A stretch of 64,000 nt of DNA from Acetilactobacillus jinshanensis. Its GTDB lineage: Bacteria; Bacillota; Bacilli; Lactobacillales; Lactobacillaceae. Each line of letters opens with the position of its first letter. Position 1 is the stretch's first letter. The notes under the pieces are model-generated. The model was not told where the DNA came from and ran no database searches. It worked only from the letters and a program-made list of their open reading frames with translations. The position numbers were made by a program, and so were the translations under genes. The stretch is from assembly GCF_004359375.1 (NCBI RefSeq), contig NZ_CP034726.1, positions 62,001 through 126,000 of the forward strand, given 5' to 3'. Of the stretch, positions 8,052 through 17,294 are shown piece by piece.

Positions 8052-9443
8052 TCAATTCGCAGCCTCATTATTATTAGCGTTTGAATTATCATTAACCTTC
8101 TGAAGATGAGCTTTCTTGACGTGATGGCGACTCATCCAGTAACCGCAGGCAGCCCATGCTAGAACGAAGTATGGGAAGAAGTTTAACGGAAATGCGGGAA
8201 CTGGATAGAAGTTTGATAATAATGGAAATGCTAAGACAACGAAGCCGACAACTGGTGCCAGGTCATGCTTTAAGAATGAATGCTTGAATTCAGCGTGCTT
8301 CTTAAAGAATACGAATGAGCCAACACAGCCGATCATGTAAATAGCGATCATGCAAACGGCACCTAAAGTAATGTAGTAAAGATATGTATTGGCATTACCT
8401 TTAGTAAAGTCGGCCAACATGTATAATAGAACGTCTAAACCACAAACCATGTGGACAGCATGACTAGGTGCGTTATGAGAATAGTTAAATTTACCTAAGG
8501 TCTTTGGTAAGTAACCCTGTTGACCCATGGCGTAGTACATGTATGAAGCACCATTAGTAACACAAACGGCGGCACCAAAAGTACTTAAGAAAATAGCGAA
8601 GTCAACTAAAACGGCCATTGCGGGGCTGATGAATCGAGCTGCCAAAACGTTTAATGGTGCTGATGATTTAGCTAATTCAGCAACGTCGTTAGTACCAAAG
8701 CCGATGACAACGGCATAACTAACAAAAACGAAAATTACCATACCACCAAGGATGGTAAGTAACAGAGCTAATGGAATTGCACGCTTCGGGTTCTTGGTAC
8801 GGGTAGCAACTGTACAGGCAACTTCAAAACCAACGAAGCAAAGAACGGTGTAAACAACACCTTGGGTGATGCCAGAAGCACCAACGGTTGGTACGAATGG
8901 CTTTAAGTTAACGCCACCATTGCCACCGCCTTTAGCTAAGACGGTAACACTAAGAACGATTAAAATCGTCAAGGCGATTGATTCAGTAACTAACGAGAAG
9001 TTACTGGTTAATTTTATTCCATGACTAAGAATGAACCACATTAAGAGAACTAATAAGAAACCGATTAGCATTGGTGAAACGCTGACGCCTAAATTCTTAA
9101 GAATTAATGAAGCATAGGTCCCGGATAGGGCACACATGGCAACACCCATAACGGTGTAACCTAATTGCATGACCCAGCCGGAAACGAAGCCCCAGTTTTC
9201 ACCAAGTGATGCTCTGTTATATGCATAAACAGAACCAGCAGCTGAAATGTGCTTCGACATCTCACAGAAACCAACGGCAACCAGTAGCATTGCGACCGCA
9301 GCAATCAAGAAAGCGATCGGTAAGTTAACCCCAGCAAACTTAGCACCCGGTCCAGTGTTTCCGGCCATTGAACCAGTTGGGGCCATCGTCGCTAACGAAA
9401 GGGCGAAGGCTTCGACAACATTAATCTTACGACTATGTGACAT
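8052..9443 (-). CDS. APC superfamily amino acid permease
   Basis: A 463-aa integral membrane protein with about twelve hydrophobic helices, of the amino acid-polyamine-organocation superfamily. The N-terminal motif ALSLATMAPTGSMAGNTGP is the substrate-binding helix 1 of this group, and VLCFVGFEVACTVATRTKNP is the conserved helix 6 region with its FVGFE core. The C-terminal tail is Asn-rich. The substrate cannot be read from the sequence. A GTG nine bases upstream is possible, but the ATG at 9443 has GAGGAG at the right distance (8 bases). The gene is read from an upstream promoter through two small ORFs and a terminator, so it is probably controlled by attenuation. Confidence 0.9.
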   Translation of the reverse strand: MSHSRKINVVEAFALSLATMAPTGSMAGNTGPGAKFAGVNLPIAFLIAAVAMLLVAVGFCEMSKHISAAGSVYAYNRASLGENWGFVSGWVMQLGYTVMGVAMCALSGTYASLILKNLGVSVSPMLIGFLLVLLMWFILSHGIKLTSNFSLVTESIALTILIVLSVTVLAKGGGNGGVNLKPFVPTVGASGITQGVVYTVLCFVGFEVACTVATRTKNPKRAIPLALLLTILGGMVIFVFVSYAVVIGFGTNDVAELAKSSAPLNVLAARFISPAMAVLVDFAIFLSTFGAAVCVTNGASYMYYAMGQQGYLPKTLGKFNYSHNAPSHAVHMVCGLDVLLYMLADFTKGNANTYLYYITLGAVCMIAIYMIGCVGSFVFFKKHAEFKHSFLKHDLAPVVGFVVLAFPLLSNFYPVPAFPLNFFPYFVLAWAACGYWMSRHHVKKAHLQKVNDNSNANNNEAAN

Positions 9444-9472
9444 TGTACTCACTCCTCAATAAACATAGACAA

Positions 9473-9504
9473 CAAAAAATCCTCACAGCGATTGCGCTGT
9501 GAGG
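9473..9504 (-). terminator. Terminator/attenuator in the permease leader
   Basis: On the minus strand, CCTCACAGCG pairs with CGCTGTGAGG (ten perfect pairs, CAAT loop) and is followed by ATTTTTTGTT. It lies 30 bases before the permease start, after two small ORFs and downstream of a strong promoter. That is the position of a transcription attenuator. Confidence 0.85.
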
Positions 9505-9516
9505 ACTCGTTTTTAG

Positions 9517-9567
9517 TCACAATTTATTAACGGCAGATCCACGCAGCGCGTATTTATCCGGCTGCAT
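9517..9567 (-). CDS. Candidate leader peptide ORF 2 (16 aa)
   Basis: On the minus strand an ATG opens a 16-codon frame encoding MQPDKYALRGSAVNKL. Its TGA falls 13 bases before the stem of the attenuator. A small hairpin (GGATA...TATCC) stands directly in front of the ATG and could hide or space the ribosome. No database family is recalled for the peptide. Its place suggests a sensor peptide whose translation decides whether the terminator forms. Translation itself is not proven. Confidence 0.4.
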   Translation of the reverse strand: MQPDKYALRGSAVNKL

Positions 9568-9579
9568 GGATAAAAATCT

Positions 9580-9699
9580 CTATCCAGCAGCCATTTCAGT
9601 TAAAGCCAAAATCGCAATAATAATAATGGCAATAATTGAAATGGCAATAATAGATGCCATCTGCATATTTAATTGTTCGACAGATGTGAACATAAACAT
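9580..9699 (-). CDS. Small hydrophobic peptide, leader ORF 1 (39 aa)
   Basis: On the minus strand an ATG preceded by TAGGAG (8-base spacing) opens a 39-codon frame. The product has a short polar start (MFMFTSVEQLN), one very Ile-rich membrane helix of about 20 residues and a short tail LTEMAAG. It lies between a near-consensus promoter and the second small ORF. It could be a small membrane protein, a type I toxin-like peptide or simply a leader ORF. The good ribosome binding site makes translation likely. Confidence 0.6.
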   Translation of the reverse strand: MFMFTSVEQLNMQMASIIAISIIAIIIIAILALTEMAAG

Positions 9700-9733
9700 G
9701 GATAAAGACTCCTATAAGTATTATTCATGAAAC

Positions 9734-9761
9734 ATTATATAATACTGACCTGATATGTCAA
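9734..9761 (-). promoter_or_regulatory. Sigma-A promoter of the permease leader transcript
   Basis: On the minus strand TTGACA (9761-9756) and TATAAT (9739-9734) are separated by 16 bases. Both hexamers are perfect. The transcript would start near 9727 and run through the two small ORFs towards the permease. Confidence 0.85.
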
Positions 9762-9862
9762 TATTTGACGCTTCAAATCTTAAAGTCGTCGCCATACTAG
9801 GAATGATGGTAGAATTTACTTGTTCTCTGAATTCGAGATCTTGCAAGAGGGATGGATAATAA

Positions 9863-11662
9863 ATGATCAGTCGAATTACCAAACGTCATCTGGAGAATTG
9901 TTTGCCATACATAGTTCTGATCTTAATGGTCATCTCAATTTTGTTTTTTCAAATGACACATCATTTCTTCATCAACGGAATCGATTCGTTTTTCCACATG
10001 TCGGTTACGTATGATACATATCGTCAACTGAAAGCCGGTAACTTCAGTTATTTTCTGTCAGCTTTCGGTTTCTACCATAGTTTGCGAATCGTTAACGCTG
10101 TGTATGGTCCACTTGGGGGCTACTTCAGTGGCTTACTACTATTAATAACTGGTAGCTGGTTTCGCTGGGAAATTGCGATGTTCTTCATCATCTTTATGAT
10201 TTCTGGTGTCTCAATGTACCAACTATGCCGTTACTGGCACGTCACCCGAATCTATAGTACCTTAATCGGTTGTTTATACATATTCACGTTCCCGATAATG
10301 GCGTTCTGGATGAATTCTCAGTACGACGGGGTCGGCGCCGCCTTTATGCCGTGGATCCTGTACTTTGGTTCCAAGATTTTAAATCATAATGACTTTAAGA
10401 ATTGGAAGTTAGTTTTATTACTGGTCATTCTAGCTGAAATTCACGTCTTCTCATTACTACTGGGACTATTGGTACTGGGCCTTTGCTATATTGTAAGTTT
10501 GATAATCAATGACCACCGAAGCGCATTGACATGGAAAGCCATTAAAGTGCTTTTCATGACTACGATTCTTTCGTTCAACGTCTGGGGTGGGATCATCGAA
10601 GTCATTGGGTCCAACCACAGTAAGATCATTCCGACGTACTCCGTTCCGAATTTCTTCCAGAACATGTGGAGTACCGTTTTCTATAATCATCAATTCTCAA
10701 TTCATCAGAACCTGTTTTTATTGGGATTATCCGCAACCGTGCTCCTACTGATTACTTTGTTTCTCTACCTATTAGATATGCGGTATTTAAATGTGCAGCT
10801 AAACTTTATCATGATCATTTTAGGGATCGGCTTTCTGGTCTTATCGTCACGTTTGATTCCGTGGCCCTTAATTCAGCAGCATCTCCCAATTCTAGATACT
10901 GATCTTCAATTCCCAAAGCGCTTCTTGCCAGTTGCTTTATCAGCATTTTGCCTGATGTTGGGTGTCCTGTTGACTAAGTTGCAGCACCATGCGCATAACC
11001 AATATTTTCTGACCTTTATCCTGTTCGTTATCTTAGGGATGTTCGTCATTCATGCTTGGCAAAATACTCAGTATGAAGCTCAGTTTTTGTATCGTCAACA
11101 GACCGTCGCCAGTTATTTTGGGAGTGCTTTTCACACCGCAACCGCTGACGGTTGGCTGACTAAGGGTAAGAAACCACAACCGAAGAAATTGAAACAGAGT
11201 TTACGGGGTGGTAATCCAGGTCGTTATTTCCAGTTAGTCACTAAGACGACGCCTGATTATATGCCAACCACGCAGAGAATTAAAACTGATGCACAATATC
11301 ATAAGATTAATGCGTACAATCGTTACTATAAGCAGGTGATCTTAAATAAATTATCGTATCATCATCATCTAGCCCACCACGTCATGACCATTTCGTTTAA
11401 TCGAAAGTCGTCACGCCGGATTATCGTGCCGTTCGTTAAGTATGCGCATACCCAAGTCATGATGAACGGTAAACTGTTAAGTCATTATCGCTTGACCCAA
11501 GTTGGTGCAATCAATGTTAAACCGCGAACTGGTCATAACGTTATGAAGTTTAAGTATATACCGTCGACTTCATATCGAGTTATGACGTGGATCAGCATCG
11601 TCGTCTGGTTGATGTTCCTTGTAAACATTGGCCTTGAGATCGTCAAAAAACATCTCTGGTAA
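9863..11662 (+). CDS. GT-C/YfhO-like polytopic membrane protein (paralogue 1)
   Basis: A 599-aa membrane protein with about eleven to twelve helices, then an extracytoplasmic C-terminal domain (about 410-575) and a final helix. It resembles the YfhO / PTPS-related membrane proteins of lactobacilli, which are thought to be GT-C-type glycosyltransferases using lipid-linked sugars. The first outer loop has NGIDSFFHM, with the Asp expected of GT-C enzymes, and the next motif is GNFSYFLS. The C-terminal part has TTPDYMPT and VPFVKYAHTQV. Two close paralogues follow at 13165 and 15090. The ATG has AGAGGGA about 10 bases upstream. The acceptor, possibly a wall polymer, is unknown. Confidence 0.8.
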   Translation: MISRITKRHLENCLPYIVLILMVISILFFQMTHHFFINGIDSFFHMSVTYDTYRQLKAGNFSYFLSAFGFYHSLRIVNAVYGPLGGYFSGLLLLITGSWFRWEIAMFFIIFMISGVSMYQLCRYWHVTRIYSTLIGCLYIFTFPIMAFWMNSQYDGVGAAFMPWILYFGSKILNHNDFKNWKLVLLLVILAEIHVFSLLLGLLVLGLCYIVSLIINDHRSALTWKAIKVLFMTTILSFNVWGGIIEVIGSNHSKIIPTYSVPNFFQNMWSTVFYNHQFSIHQNLFLLGLSATVLLLITLFLYLLDMRYLNVQLNFIMIILGIGFLVLSSRLIPWPLIQQHLPILDTDLQFPKRFLPVALSAFCLMLGVLLTKLQHHAHNQYFLTFILFVILGMFVIHAWQNTQYEAQFLYRQQTVASYFGSAFHTATADGWLTKGKKPQPKKLKQSLRGGNPGRYFQLVTKTTPDYMPTTQRIKTDAQYHKINAYNRYYKQVILNKLSYHHHLAHHVMTISFNRKSSRRIIVPFVKYAHTQVMMNGKLLSHYRLTQVGAINVKPRTGHNVMKFKYIPSTSYRVMTWISIVVWLMFLVNIGLEIVKKHLW

Positions 11663-11676
11663 ATCCCTTTAGATAC

Positions 11677-11714
11677 AAAAATGACGTTAATCCATTTGGA
11701 TTAACGTCATTTTA
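11677..11714. terminator. Bidirectional intrinsic terminator
   Basis: AAAATGACGTTAATCCA pairs with TGGATTAACGTCATTTT, with T runs on both strands. It separates the convergent genes ending at 11662 and 11747. Confidence 0.9.
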
Positions 11715-11746
11715 TTTTGATTAGATTAATTGAAAGGTTGACTTAA

Positions 11747-12988
11747 TTATTTACGGTTCTTGCGATCATGACGACGAACAGCTTTCTTAACGGACTTCTT
11801 AGCGTTACGTTTATTGTTACGCTTAGTTACCTTTTTGTGATTATTCTTATTGCTGTGCTTAGTCGTCTTCTTAGTGGATTTACGATTCTGTTTTGCAGAA
11901 ACTTTCTTAGCGTTTTTGCGGGCGTGCTTCTTAGTAGCTTTCTTGTTAGCTTTTTTAGCGACTCTTTTGGGTACCTTGCTGGACTGGCTAACGTGGTTGT
12001 TGCTGACCATTAATTCGGATGGATAATGAACTAATAGGTAGCCTTTACCATCGTGGAATGCTAAGTCTTCGAATTCGTAGTGATCACTTAACTCATCAGC
12101 ACGAACGTCACTTGGCTTTAAGTGAGAGTAGTGGTTAGCTGGTACTGACATGATTTCACCATCGGTGATGAAGTAAATGCGGTTATTAGATGGATTGTAG
12201 CTCATGTTCTGCATGATAGCACCAGGTGCATAACGTAATCCCTGGACCATCTTGAAATTGACAGAATGCGGAGTAATCTTACCTTTGAATAACTTTAGAC
12301 TACCAACTGGAGCGGCACCACCAAAGGTTCGGATGCACATGTAGGCATTACCATTCTTATCGAATGCTAAAGTATCACCCATGGGATAAGGACTCATGTG
12401 AAATTTAACGGTATTGATTGGTTTTAGACTAGACTTACTAATTTCGAAAAGTTTAGTACTTGAGGCTGAACCATCTGGATTATACAGTAACCATAACTGA
12501 CCGTTCTTCGGGTTCAATGCCATGGCCTGACCATGACCACCATTAAAGACAGGACCATATTTAACGTTATTTAGCATTCCGTCACTAACGTTATTAATAC
12601 TTGGGTATCTAGCGATCTGAACTTTAGTCGGTCCGACTCGGTAAGATACATAAGTAGTACCATCTTTATCAATGGCAACGCTTTGTGGATTATAATTACC
12701 GTTTTGGTCATCTAATTGAGCATAAGCGCTGTAATTAACTTTGTAATTACCACCAGTGGCTTTAAAAGTTCGGTCTGGATTAGTGTTCTGATTATAATTA
12801 TCAGAGTAGTTATCTGGTTCAACGTAGTGAGCATTCTTAACAAAATTAAAATGTGAGGATTTAATATAAGAAGTCAAAGCATTACCACGCTGGTTAATCG
12901 TTGCGGCTTTCGGGGATACCATCGATAATGACAAGCCTGCTAAAACACCGGCGCCAATTAATAGAACCCGTTTTAAATTTTTGGACAT
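11747..12988 (-). CDS. Secreted propeller-like protein with lysine-rich tail
   Basis: A 413-aa protein with a signal peptide (residues 1-28, likely cleavage after KAA), a domain of about 270 residues and a C-terminal tail from about 340 that is mostly Lys, Arg, Asn and Thr. The domain shares GGHGQAMALNP, MGDTLAFDKNGNAY, YAPGAIMQNMSYNP and YEFEDLAFHDGKGYL with the protein at 202-1305, so they are paralogues. The charged tail is at the C-terminus here and at the N-terminus there. The tail may hold the protein on the anionic wall. GAAAGGTG precedes the ATG. Its location between two GT-C-like genes may point to a shared envelope role, but that is only context. Confidence 0.75.
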   Translation of the reverse strand: MSKNLKRVLLIGAGVLAGLSLSMVSPKAATINQRGNALTSYIKSSHFNFVKNAHYVEPDNYSDNYNQNTNPDRTFKATGGNYKVNYSAYAQLDDQNGNYNPQSVAIDKDGTTYVSYRVGPTKVQIARYPSINNVSDGMLNNVKYGPVFNGGHGQAMALNPKNGQLWLLYNPDGSASSTKLFEISKSSLKPINTVKFHMSPYPMGDTLAFDKNGNAYMCIRTFGGAAPVGSLKLFKGKITPHSVNFKMVQGLRYAPGAIMQNMSYNPSNNRIYFITDGEIMSVPANHYSHLKPSDVRADELSDHYEFEDLAFHDGKGYLLVHYPSELMVSNNHVSQSSKVPKRVAKKANKKATKKHARKNAKKVSAKQNRKSTKKTTKHSNKNNHKKVTKRNNKRNAKKSVKKAVRRHDRKNRK

Positions 12989-13091
12989 GGAATTGATACA
13001 CCTTTCTCAAATGGGATTTATATTAGTAATTGAATTAAACAATTCTTAGTATAGTCAAAATTCTTGACATTACAATTTGACTTGGTGATCC

Positions 13092-13121
13092 TGGACAAAC
13101 CTAAGGATACGTTCCTATAAT
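13092..13121 (+). promoter_or_regulatory. Promoter of the second GT-C-like gene
   Basis: TGGACA (13092-13097) and TATAAT (13116-13121) with 18 bases between them, 44 bases before the TTG start at 13165. Confidence 0.6.
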
Positions 13122-13164
13122 TAGGTGGAATTAATTTGTGATTGAGAACGAAGGCAATTAGAAA

Positions 13165-14972
13165 TTGAACATTAAATTTAAAACTGGGGCCAAGAAAATC
13201 ATTCCATATTTACTGATCGTAATTGCTGCACTATGTATGTTATCACCGCAAATCTACACTCATTCTTTTATTAGCGGGATGGATTACTACTTTCATATGT
13301 CACGAACTTACGAAACAGCGATGCAGATTAAGACAGGACACTTCAGCTACTTTTTGTCATTATTTAGCTGGCATCATAACGCCAGAATTGTGAACGCCTT
13401 ATACGGTCCCGTGGGTGGTTACATTAGTGGATTAATTTTATTATTAACTAAAAGTTGGTATAACTGGGAAATCTGTATCTTTATGCTTGCACTAACGTTA
13501 GCCGGTGGCACGATGTATCACCTATGCCGTTACTGGCACGTTAAGCAATCCATCAGTTTCCTGATTGGCGTCATTTACATGTTATCCAATCCTCTATATA
13601 ATTTTATCTTCTTGCAGGAATTTTCGGGATTTGCCGCCTCGTTAGTTCCATTAATTGTCCTGATGATGTCGGAAATGCTGCATGAAAAGGATATTAGTCC
13701 CGTTAAATTTGCGTTAGTGATCGTAATAGTTGTTGAAGTTCATTTAATGACGTTTGTCTTATCGATGACGTTCGTAATCCCGTGTGTCTTGATTGGCGTT
13801 ATTGTGTCCAATCATAAGATTCGTCTGATCAGGCACGTTCTGGAAGCCGGACTATTAACCATTCTATTATCCTTTAACGAATGGGCCAGTATCATTGAAG
13901 TTTTTGGGTCTAATCTGCATCACATCGTGCCGACATTTCCAGGTCAGCATTTAGGAGATCGACCCAGTAATTCAATTATGAATGTCTATCCATGGTTGAA
14001 GTTTTCACAGACACCGAGTTTGCTCGGCTTTTGTGGCGCATTATTACTCGTGGTTGCCTTAATTCTATGGCTTCTCAAGGTTCGTCACCTAAATTATGTC
14101 ATTAATATTTATATGTTATTTGGACTATTCTTTATTTGGTTATCTTCGGGATGGTTCCCGTGGGCTTTCGTTAGCCATTACGCAGGTGCCATATGCTCCC
14201 TAATCCAATTTCCAAGACGCTTTTTACCGATTGGTTTAATTCTGATCTATTTAACTCTAGGTATTATTTTATCTAAATCAATTCCGAGACACGGAGCCGG
14301 CTTGAGTTTTAAATGGCTTGCTTCAATGATTATGTTGTTGTTCTTCATTGGCGGAATTGGGTTAATGAACAACACAACTTATCAAACTGAGATCCAGGCC
14401 TATCACAGTAGTAAAGTGATTCACTGGACCAATATGCATCGAACGGCCAAGCGTAACCCAAAGCGGTTACAAGAAGCTTACTAATTGATAATCCAGGCCT
14501 GTTCCTGAATATGGTAAGTAACGCCGTTCCTGATTACTTACCGACTAGTATAAATTATCAACATATCCGTCAATATAACGCAGATATTAAACCGTACTAT
14601 CGGTATAATTTATTTTACTTACAGAAGATGCAGAAAGTCCATTTCCATTGGCACATCATTGGTCACGGCAAAGAGATCATCACTTTGAATTCATCACGTG
14701 ACCAAATGAAGACCGTACCATTTGCTAAATACGCTCATACTAGAGTAGTTCTCAATCATCATGTGGTTAATCCACGGATTAATCAAGTTGGCGCAATGCT
14801 GTTACCATTAAAGGCCGGACAAAATCGCTTCTCATTGCAGTATCAACCCAGTCAGTGGTTCCGAATTGGGATGTTAATCAGTATTGGATTCTGGATATTA
14901 CTATTACTTTACGGTCTTTGTCGTATGATGCATCTTTTCTACATAAAATGCGGTCCATCAATTCCGTGGTAA
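13165..14972 (+). pseudogene. GT-C/YfhO-like membrane protein (paralogue 2), frameshifted
   Basis: Two consecutive frames together form a full-length paralogue of the genes at 9863 and 15090. The first (13165-14484, 439 codons) holds the membrane part with SGMDYYFHM and GHFSYFLS. It runs into a stop right after RLQEAY. The second frame picks up the family sequence just before the stop as DNPG..L and continues with VPDYLPT and VPFAKYAHTRV to 14972. The break lies near 14471-14487 and corresponds to a one-base loss. No slippery heptamer is visible, so programmed shifting is unlikely. A sequencing error is possible. If real, the protein lacks its outer C-terminal domain and last helix. The start is TTG. 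Confidence 0.75.
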
Positions 14973-15089
14973 AAAACTTGATGTGATCCCGCCTTAATGA
15001 ATTGATGACAGTTGTGCCAATAAAATATCTTAATTATCTTCGATGTTGTAGTAAAATAAAAATATATTCCACTACAATAGGGTGAATTC

Positions 15090-16850
15090 ATGTCAAATCA
15101 TCATAATAAACACTTACTAATCCAGCTTATTAAATTACCGGTCTTCTGGATCTGCACCTTGGCGCTGGTAATCCTAGGGACATTACTAACCAAGCAGGAA
15201 TTCTGGAGTGGCTATGACACCTACTTCCACATGAACAGTATCTATGAGGATGCAATGCAGATTAAGACCGGTCACTTTAGCTACTTCATCTCGTTATTCG
15301 GCTTTGAAAAGAGTGGCCGGATCGTTAATAGTCTGTACGGACCAATCTTTAATTATCTATTGGGAGCATTGCTTCTACTGTGCGGGAGCTGGATCCGCTT
15401 TGAATTTGTGACTTACTTCATCACGTTGGTGACCTGTGGGTTCGGGATGTACAGTTGCGCCCGTGAATTAAAGATGGCTAAAGTAACATCGATCATCGTT
15501 GCCTTATTCTACATGGTCTCGGGGCCGGTCATGACGCTCTGGATCCGTAATTTTGAGTTTACGGGCTTTGGTGCCACCGTCTTATTACCATTCGTATTAT
15601 TGGTAGGGATCCGAATGCTTAAAGCTCGTCAAATTAAAGTGATCCCGTTAGCCGTTATGATGGCGATCTGTCTGCAAATCCACCTAATGACCAGCATGAT
15701 CGCAGCACTAGCGTTAATCCCGTTCTTCATCTGTAGCCTGGTGCTAGCTGATAATCGAATTAAGTTGATCATGCACGCAATCGCAGCAGCAATCTTAGCA
15801 ATCTGCCTAAGTGGCAACATCTTCGGTGCAATTTATGATGTTTACTCCACAAATCACGTAATTCCGACGTTTCCGAACTTTAATCTCCAGTTGCCAGTTG
15901 CTAATAAGATCGTCTTTTTTCAGGGTCATAGTTTAACAGGCCTGGGGACGTTCTATACTTGGCTACTAGTCATTGTAATTATCGCAATGTTTCTTCGGTA
16001 TCGATCCATAACTACAGTTGATTGGTGCCTACTCCTTGATGACGTTCTTTTTCTATGGCTATCATCTATATATTTCCCTTGGCAAGCCATGCTGAAGATC
16101 TGCCCTGAATTAGCGTTGATCATTCAGTTCCCGGTTCGGTTCATCGCGATCGTCTTTATCATCACGTTACTATTAATGGGAAGAATCGGATTAACAATCG
16201 CAAGTAAACCGCGTCGAATCGTTAACGTGCTCCTAGCGATTGGACTATTAATCATGTTACATCCAGCCCTTCAAATCACTCATCAAGAGTCGATGAATTG
16301 GCAATCGGCTAATGCCATTCAATACTGGGTTCACCCGTCACCCAACGGTGGCTTTTCCAAAGATTTTCATCAAGGTGCCAAGATCAGACAAGCCTTCCGA
16401 AGTCCTGATTTAGGCCAAGCCGTTAACGTTGTCCATAAGATCACGACTGATTACATGCCAACACCCAATAAAGTTAATTTGAAGACTTACTATCATAATC
16501 CATTTAACCAGGACTACATCAAGATCTTTAAAAATCAATCGAAATTCCGCAAAACAACCCAGAAGCATAGCTTGCTGATGAGTTGGCAAAGTCCAAAGGC
16601 ACAACGGATGCAAGTGCCATTAGTTAAATACGGTCATACACAAGTCCAATTAAATCATCAGGAAATTAATCCCAAGCGAACGTTGATTGGAACGATGATG
16701 GTTAAAGCTAGACCCGGTATGAATCGAATGCAAATTGGGTATCAACCGGGATTGCTATTCAAATCCCTAAGTTTAATAACGATATTAAGCTGGCTATTAC
16801 TAATAATTCTTGGTATACATAAGAAAATAAGATATTTTATTAGGCCGTAG
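15090..16850 (+). CDS. GT-C/YfhO-like polytopic membrane protein (paralogue 3)
   Basis: A 586-aa membrane protein with the same layout as its two upstream paralogues: about eleven helices, an outer domain near 405-560 and a final helix at 563-583. Family motifs are SGYDTYFHMNSIYEDA in the first outer loop, GHFSYFIS, YGPIFNYLLG, IQFPVRFIAI, TDYMPTPNK and VPLVKYGHTQV. The conserved Asp in the first loop agrees with a GT-C glycosyltransferase. The ATG has an AGGGTG ribosome binding site. A shared terminator follows at 16862. Three copies in 7 kb indicate local duplication; the divergence among them suggests different substrates. Confidence 0.8.
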   Translation: MSNHHNKHLLIQLIKLPVFWICTLALVILGTLLTKQEFWSGYDTYFHMNSIYEDAMQIKTGHFSYFISLFGFEKSGRIVNSLYGPIFNYLLGALLLLCGSWIRFEFVTYFITLVTCGFGMYSCARELKMAKVTSIIVALFYMVSGPVMTLWIRNFEFTGFGATVLLPFVLLVGIRMLKARQIKVIPLAVMMAICLQIHLMTSMIAALALIPFFICSLVLADNRIKLIMHAIAAAILAICLSGNIFGAIYDVYSTNHVIPTFPNFNLQLPVANKIVFFQGHSLTGLGTFYTWLLVIVIIAMFLRYRSITTVDWCLLLDDVLFLWLSSIYFPWQAMLKICPELALIIQFPVRFIAIVFIITLLLMGRIGLTIASKPRRIVNVLLAIGLLIMLHPALQITHQESMNWQSANAIQYWVHPSPNGGFSKDFHQGAKIRQAFRSPDLGQAVNVVHKITTDYMPTPNKVNLKTYYHNPFNQDYIKIFKNQSKFRKTTQKHSLLMSWQSPKAQRMQVPLVKYGHTQVQLNHQEINPKRTLIGTMMVKARPGMNRMQIGYQPGLLFKSLSLITILSWLLLIILGIHKKIRYFIRP

Positions 16851-16861
16851 GCCTGAGATGC

Positions 16862-16893
16862 AAAAAGCCACTCACATTTGTGAGTGACTTTTC
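16862..16893. terminator. Intrinsic terminator
   Basis: AAAGCCACTCAC pairs with GTGAGTGACTTT with one mismatch; a T-rich run follows on each strand. It ends the third GT-C-like gene. Confidence 0.8.
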
Positions 16894-16934
16894 GTTTGGT
16901 TAACACTTTTTCTTCATGAGTCAGTTTCACGTAG

Positions 16935-17078
16935 ACAAAAAGCACAAGCAGGATTCAGAACTTGTGCTTCCTTATCAAATCATGATGACGTCATCGATTT
17001 GGCTTGTCCGCGTAAGACCAGCGACAAATCAATTAAATGATTATGTGTGTACCTTCTTTTCAGTACACAAATACTATA
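16935..17078 (-). ncRNA. Candidate small RNA with its own promoter and terminator
   Basis: This gene-free stretch has a transcription-unit layout on the minus strand. An extended -10 (TG-T-TATAGT, 17078-17073 for the hexamer) is followed by a seven-pair hairpin at 17069-17046 (TGTGTAC/GTACACA). A second stem near 17030-17005 pairs TTGTC..GC with GC GACAA. A self-complementary GATGACGTCATC follows, and then a terminator stem AGCACAAG/CTTGTGCT (16968-16941) with a T run. No ORF longer than about 13 codons with a ribosome binding site was found. No known RNA family was recognised. The -35 region is weak. Confidence 0.4.
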
Positions 17079-17294
17079 ACACATTTTTACATGGAGATTA
17101 CATAATAGTGTCAATCAGATTAAGTTATATTACGATTGCATAGTCTACGCCCTAACGGTATCGGTAGAATGCGGAAAATCTTCGCTCTAAATTGACATGG
17201 ATATATGCCCCATGTATCATGAGATATGTAAAAGGATTCATTTAATCTTTTTGCATGCAAATTGAAGATTTATATTGAAAGGAAGTTACCTATA
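17079..17294 (+). promoter_or_regulatory. Upstream region and promoter of the serine-rich protein gene
   Basis: TTGACA (17192-17197) and TATCAT (17215-17220) are 17 bases apart, giving a leader of about 70 bases before the ATG at 17295. The rest of the stretch has no ORF or repeat that I can support. Confidence 0.65.

Noticed and set aside
9444-9760. A T-box riboswitch before the permease
   Set aside because: No GGNACCGCG-type T-box core or specifier stem is seen; the leader holds small ORFs instead.
14465-14495. Programmed -1 frameshifting in the middle GT-C-like gene
   Set aside because: There is no X-XXY-YYZ slippery sequence or following stem near the junction.
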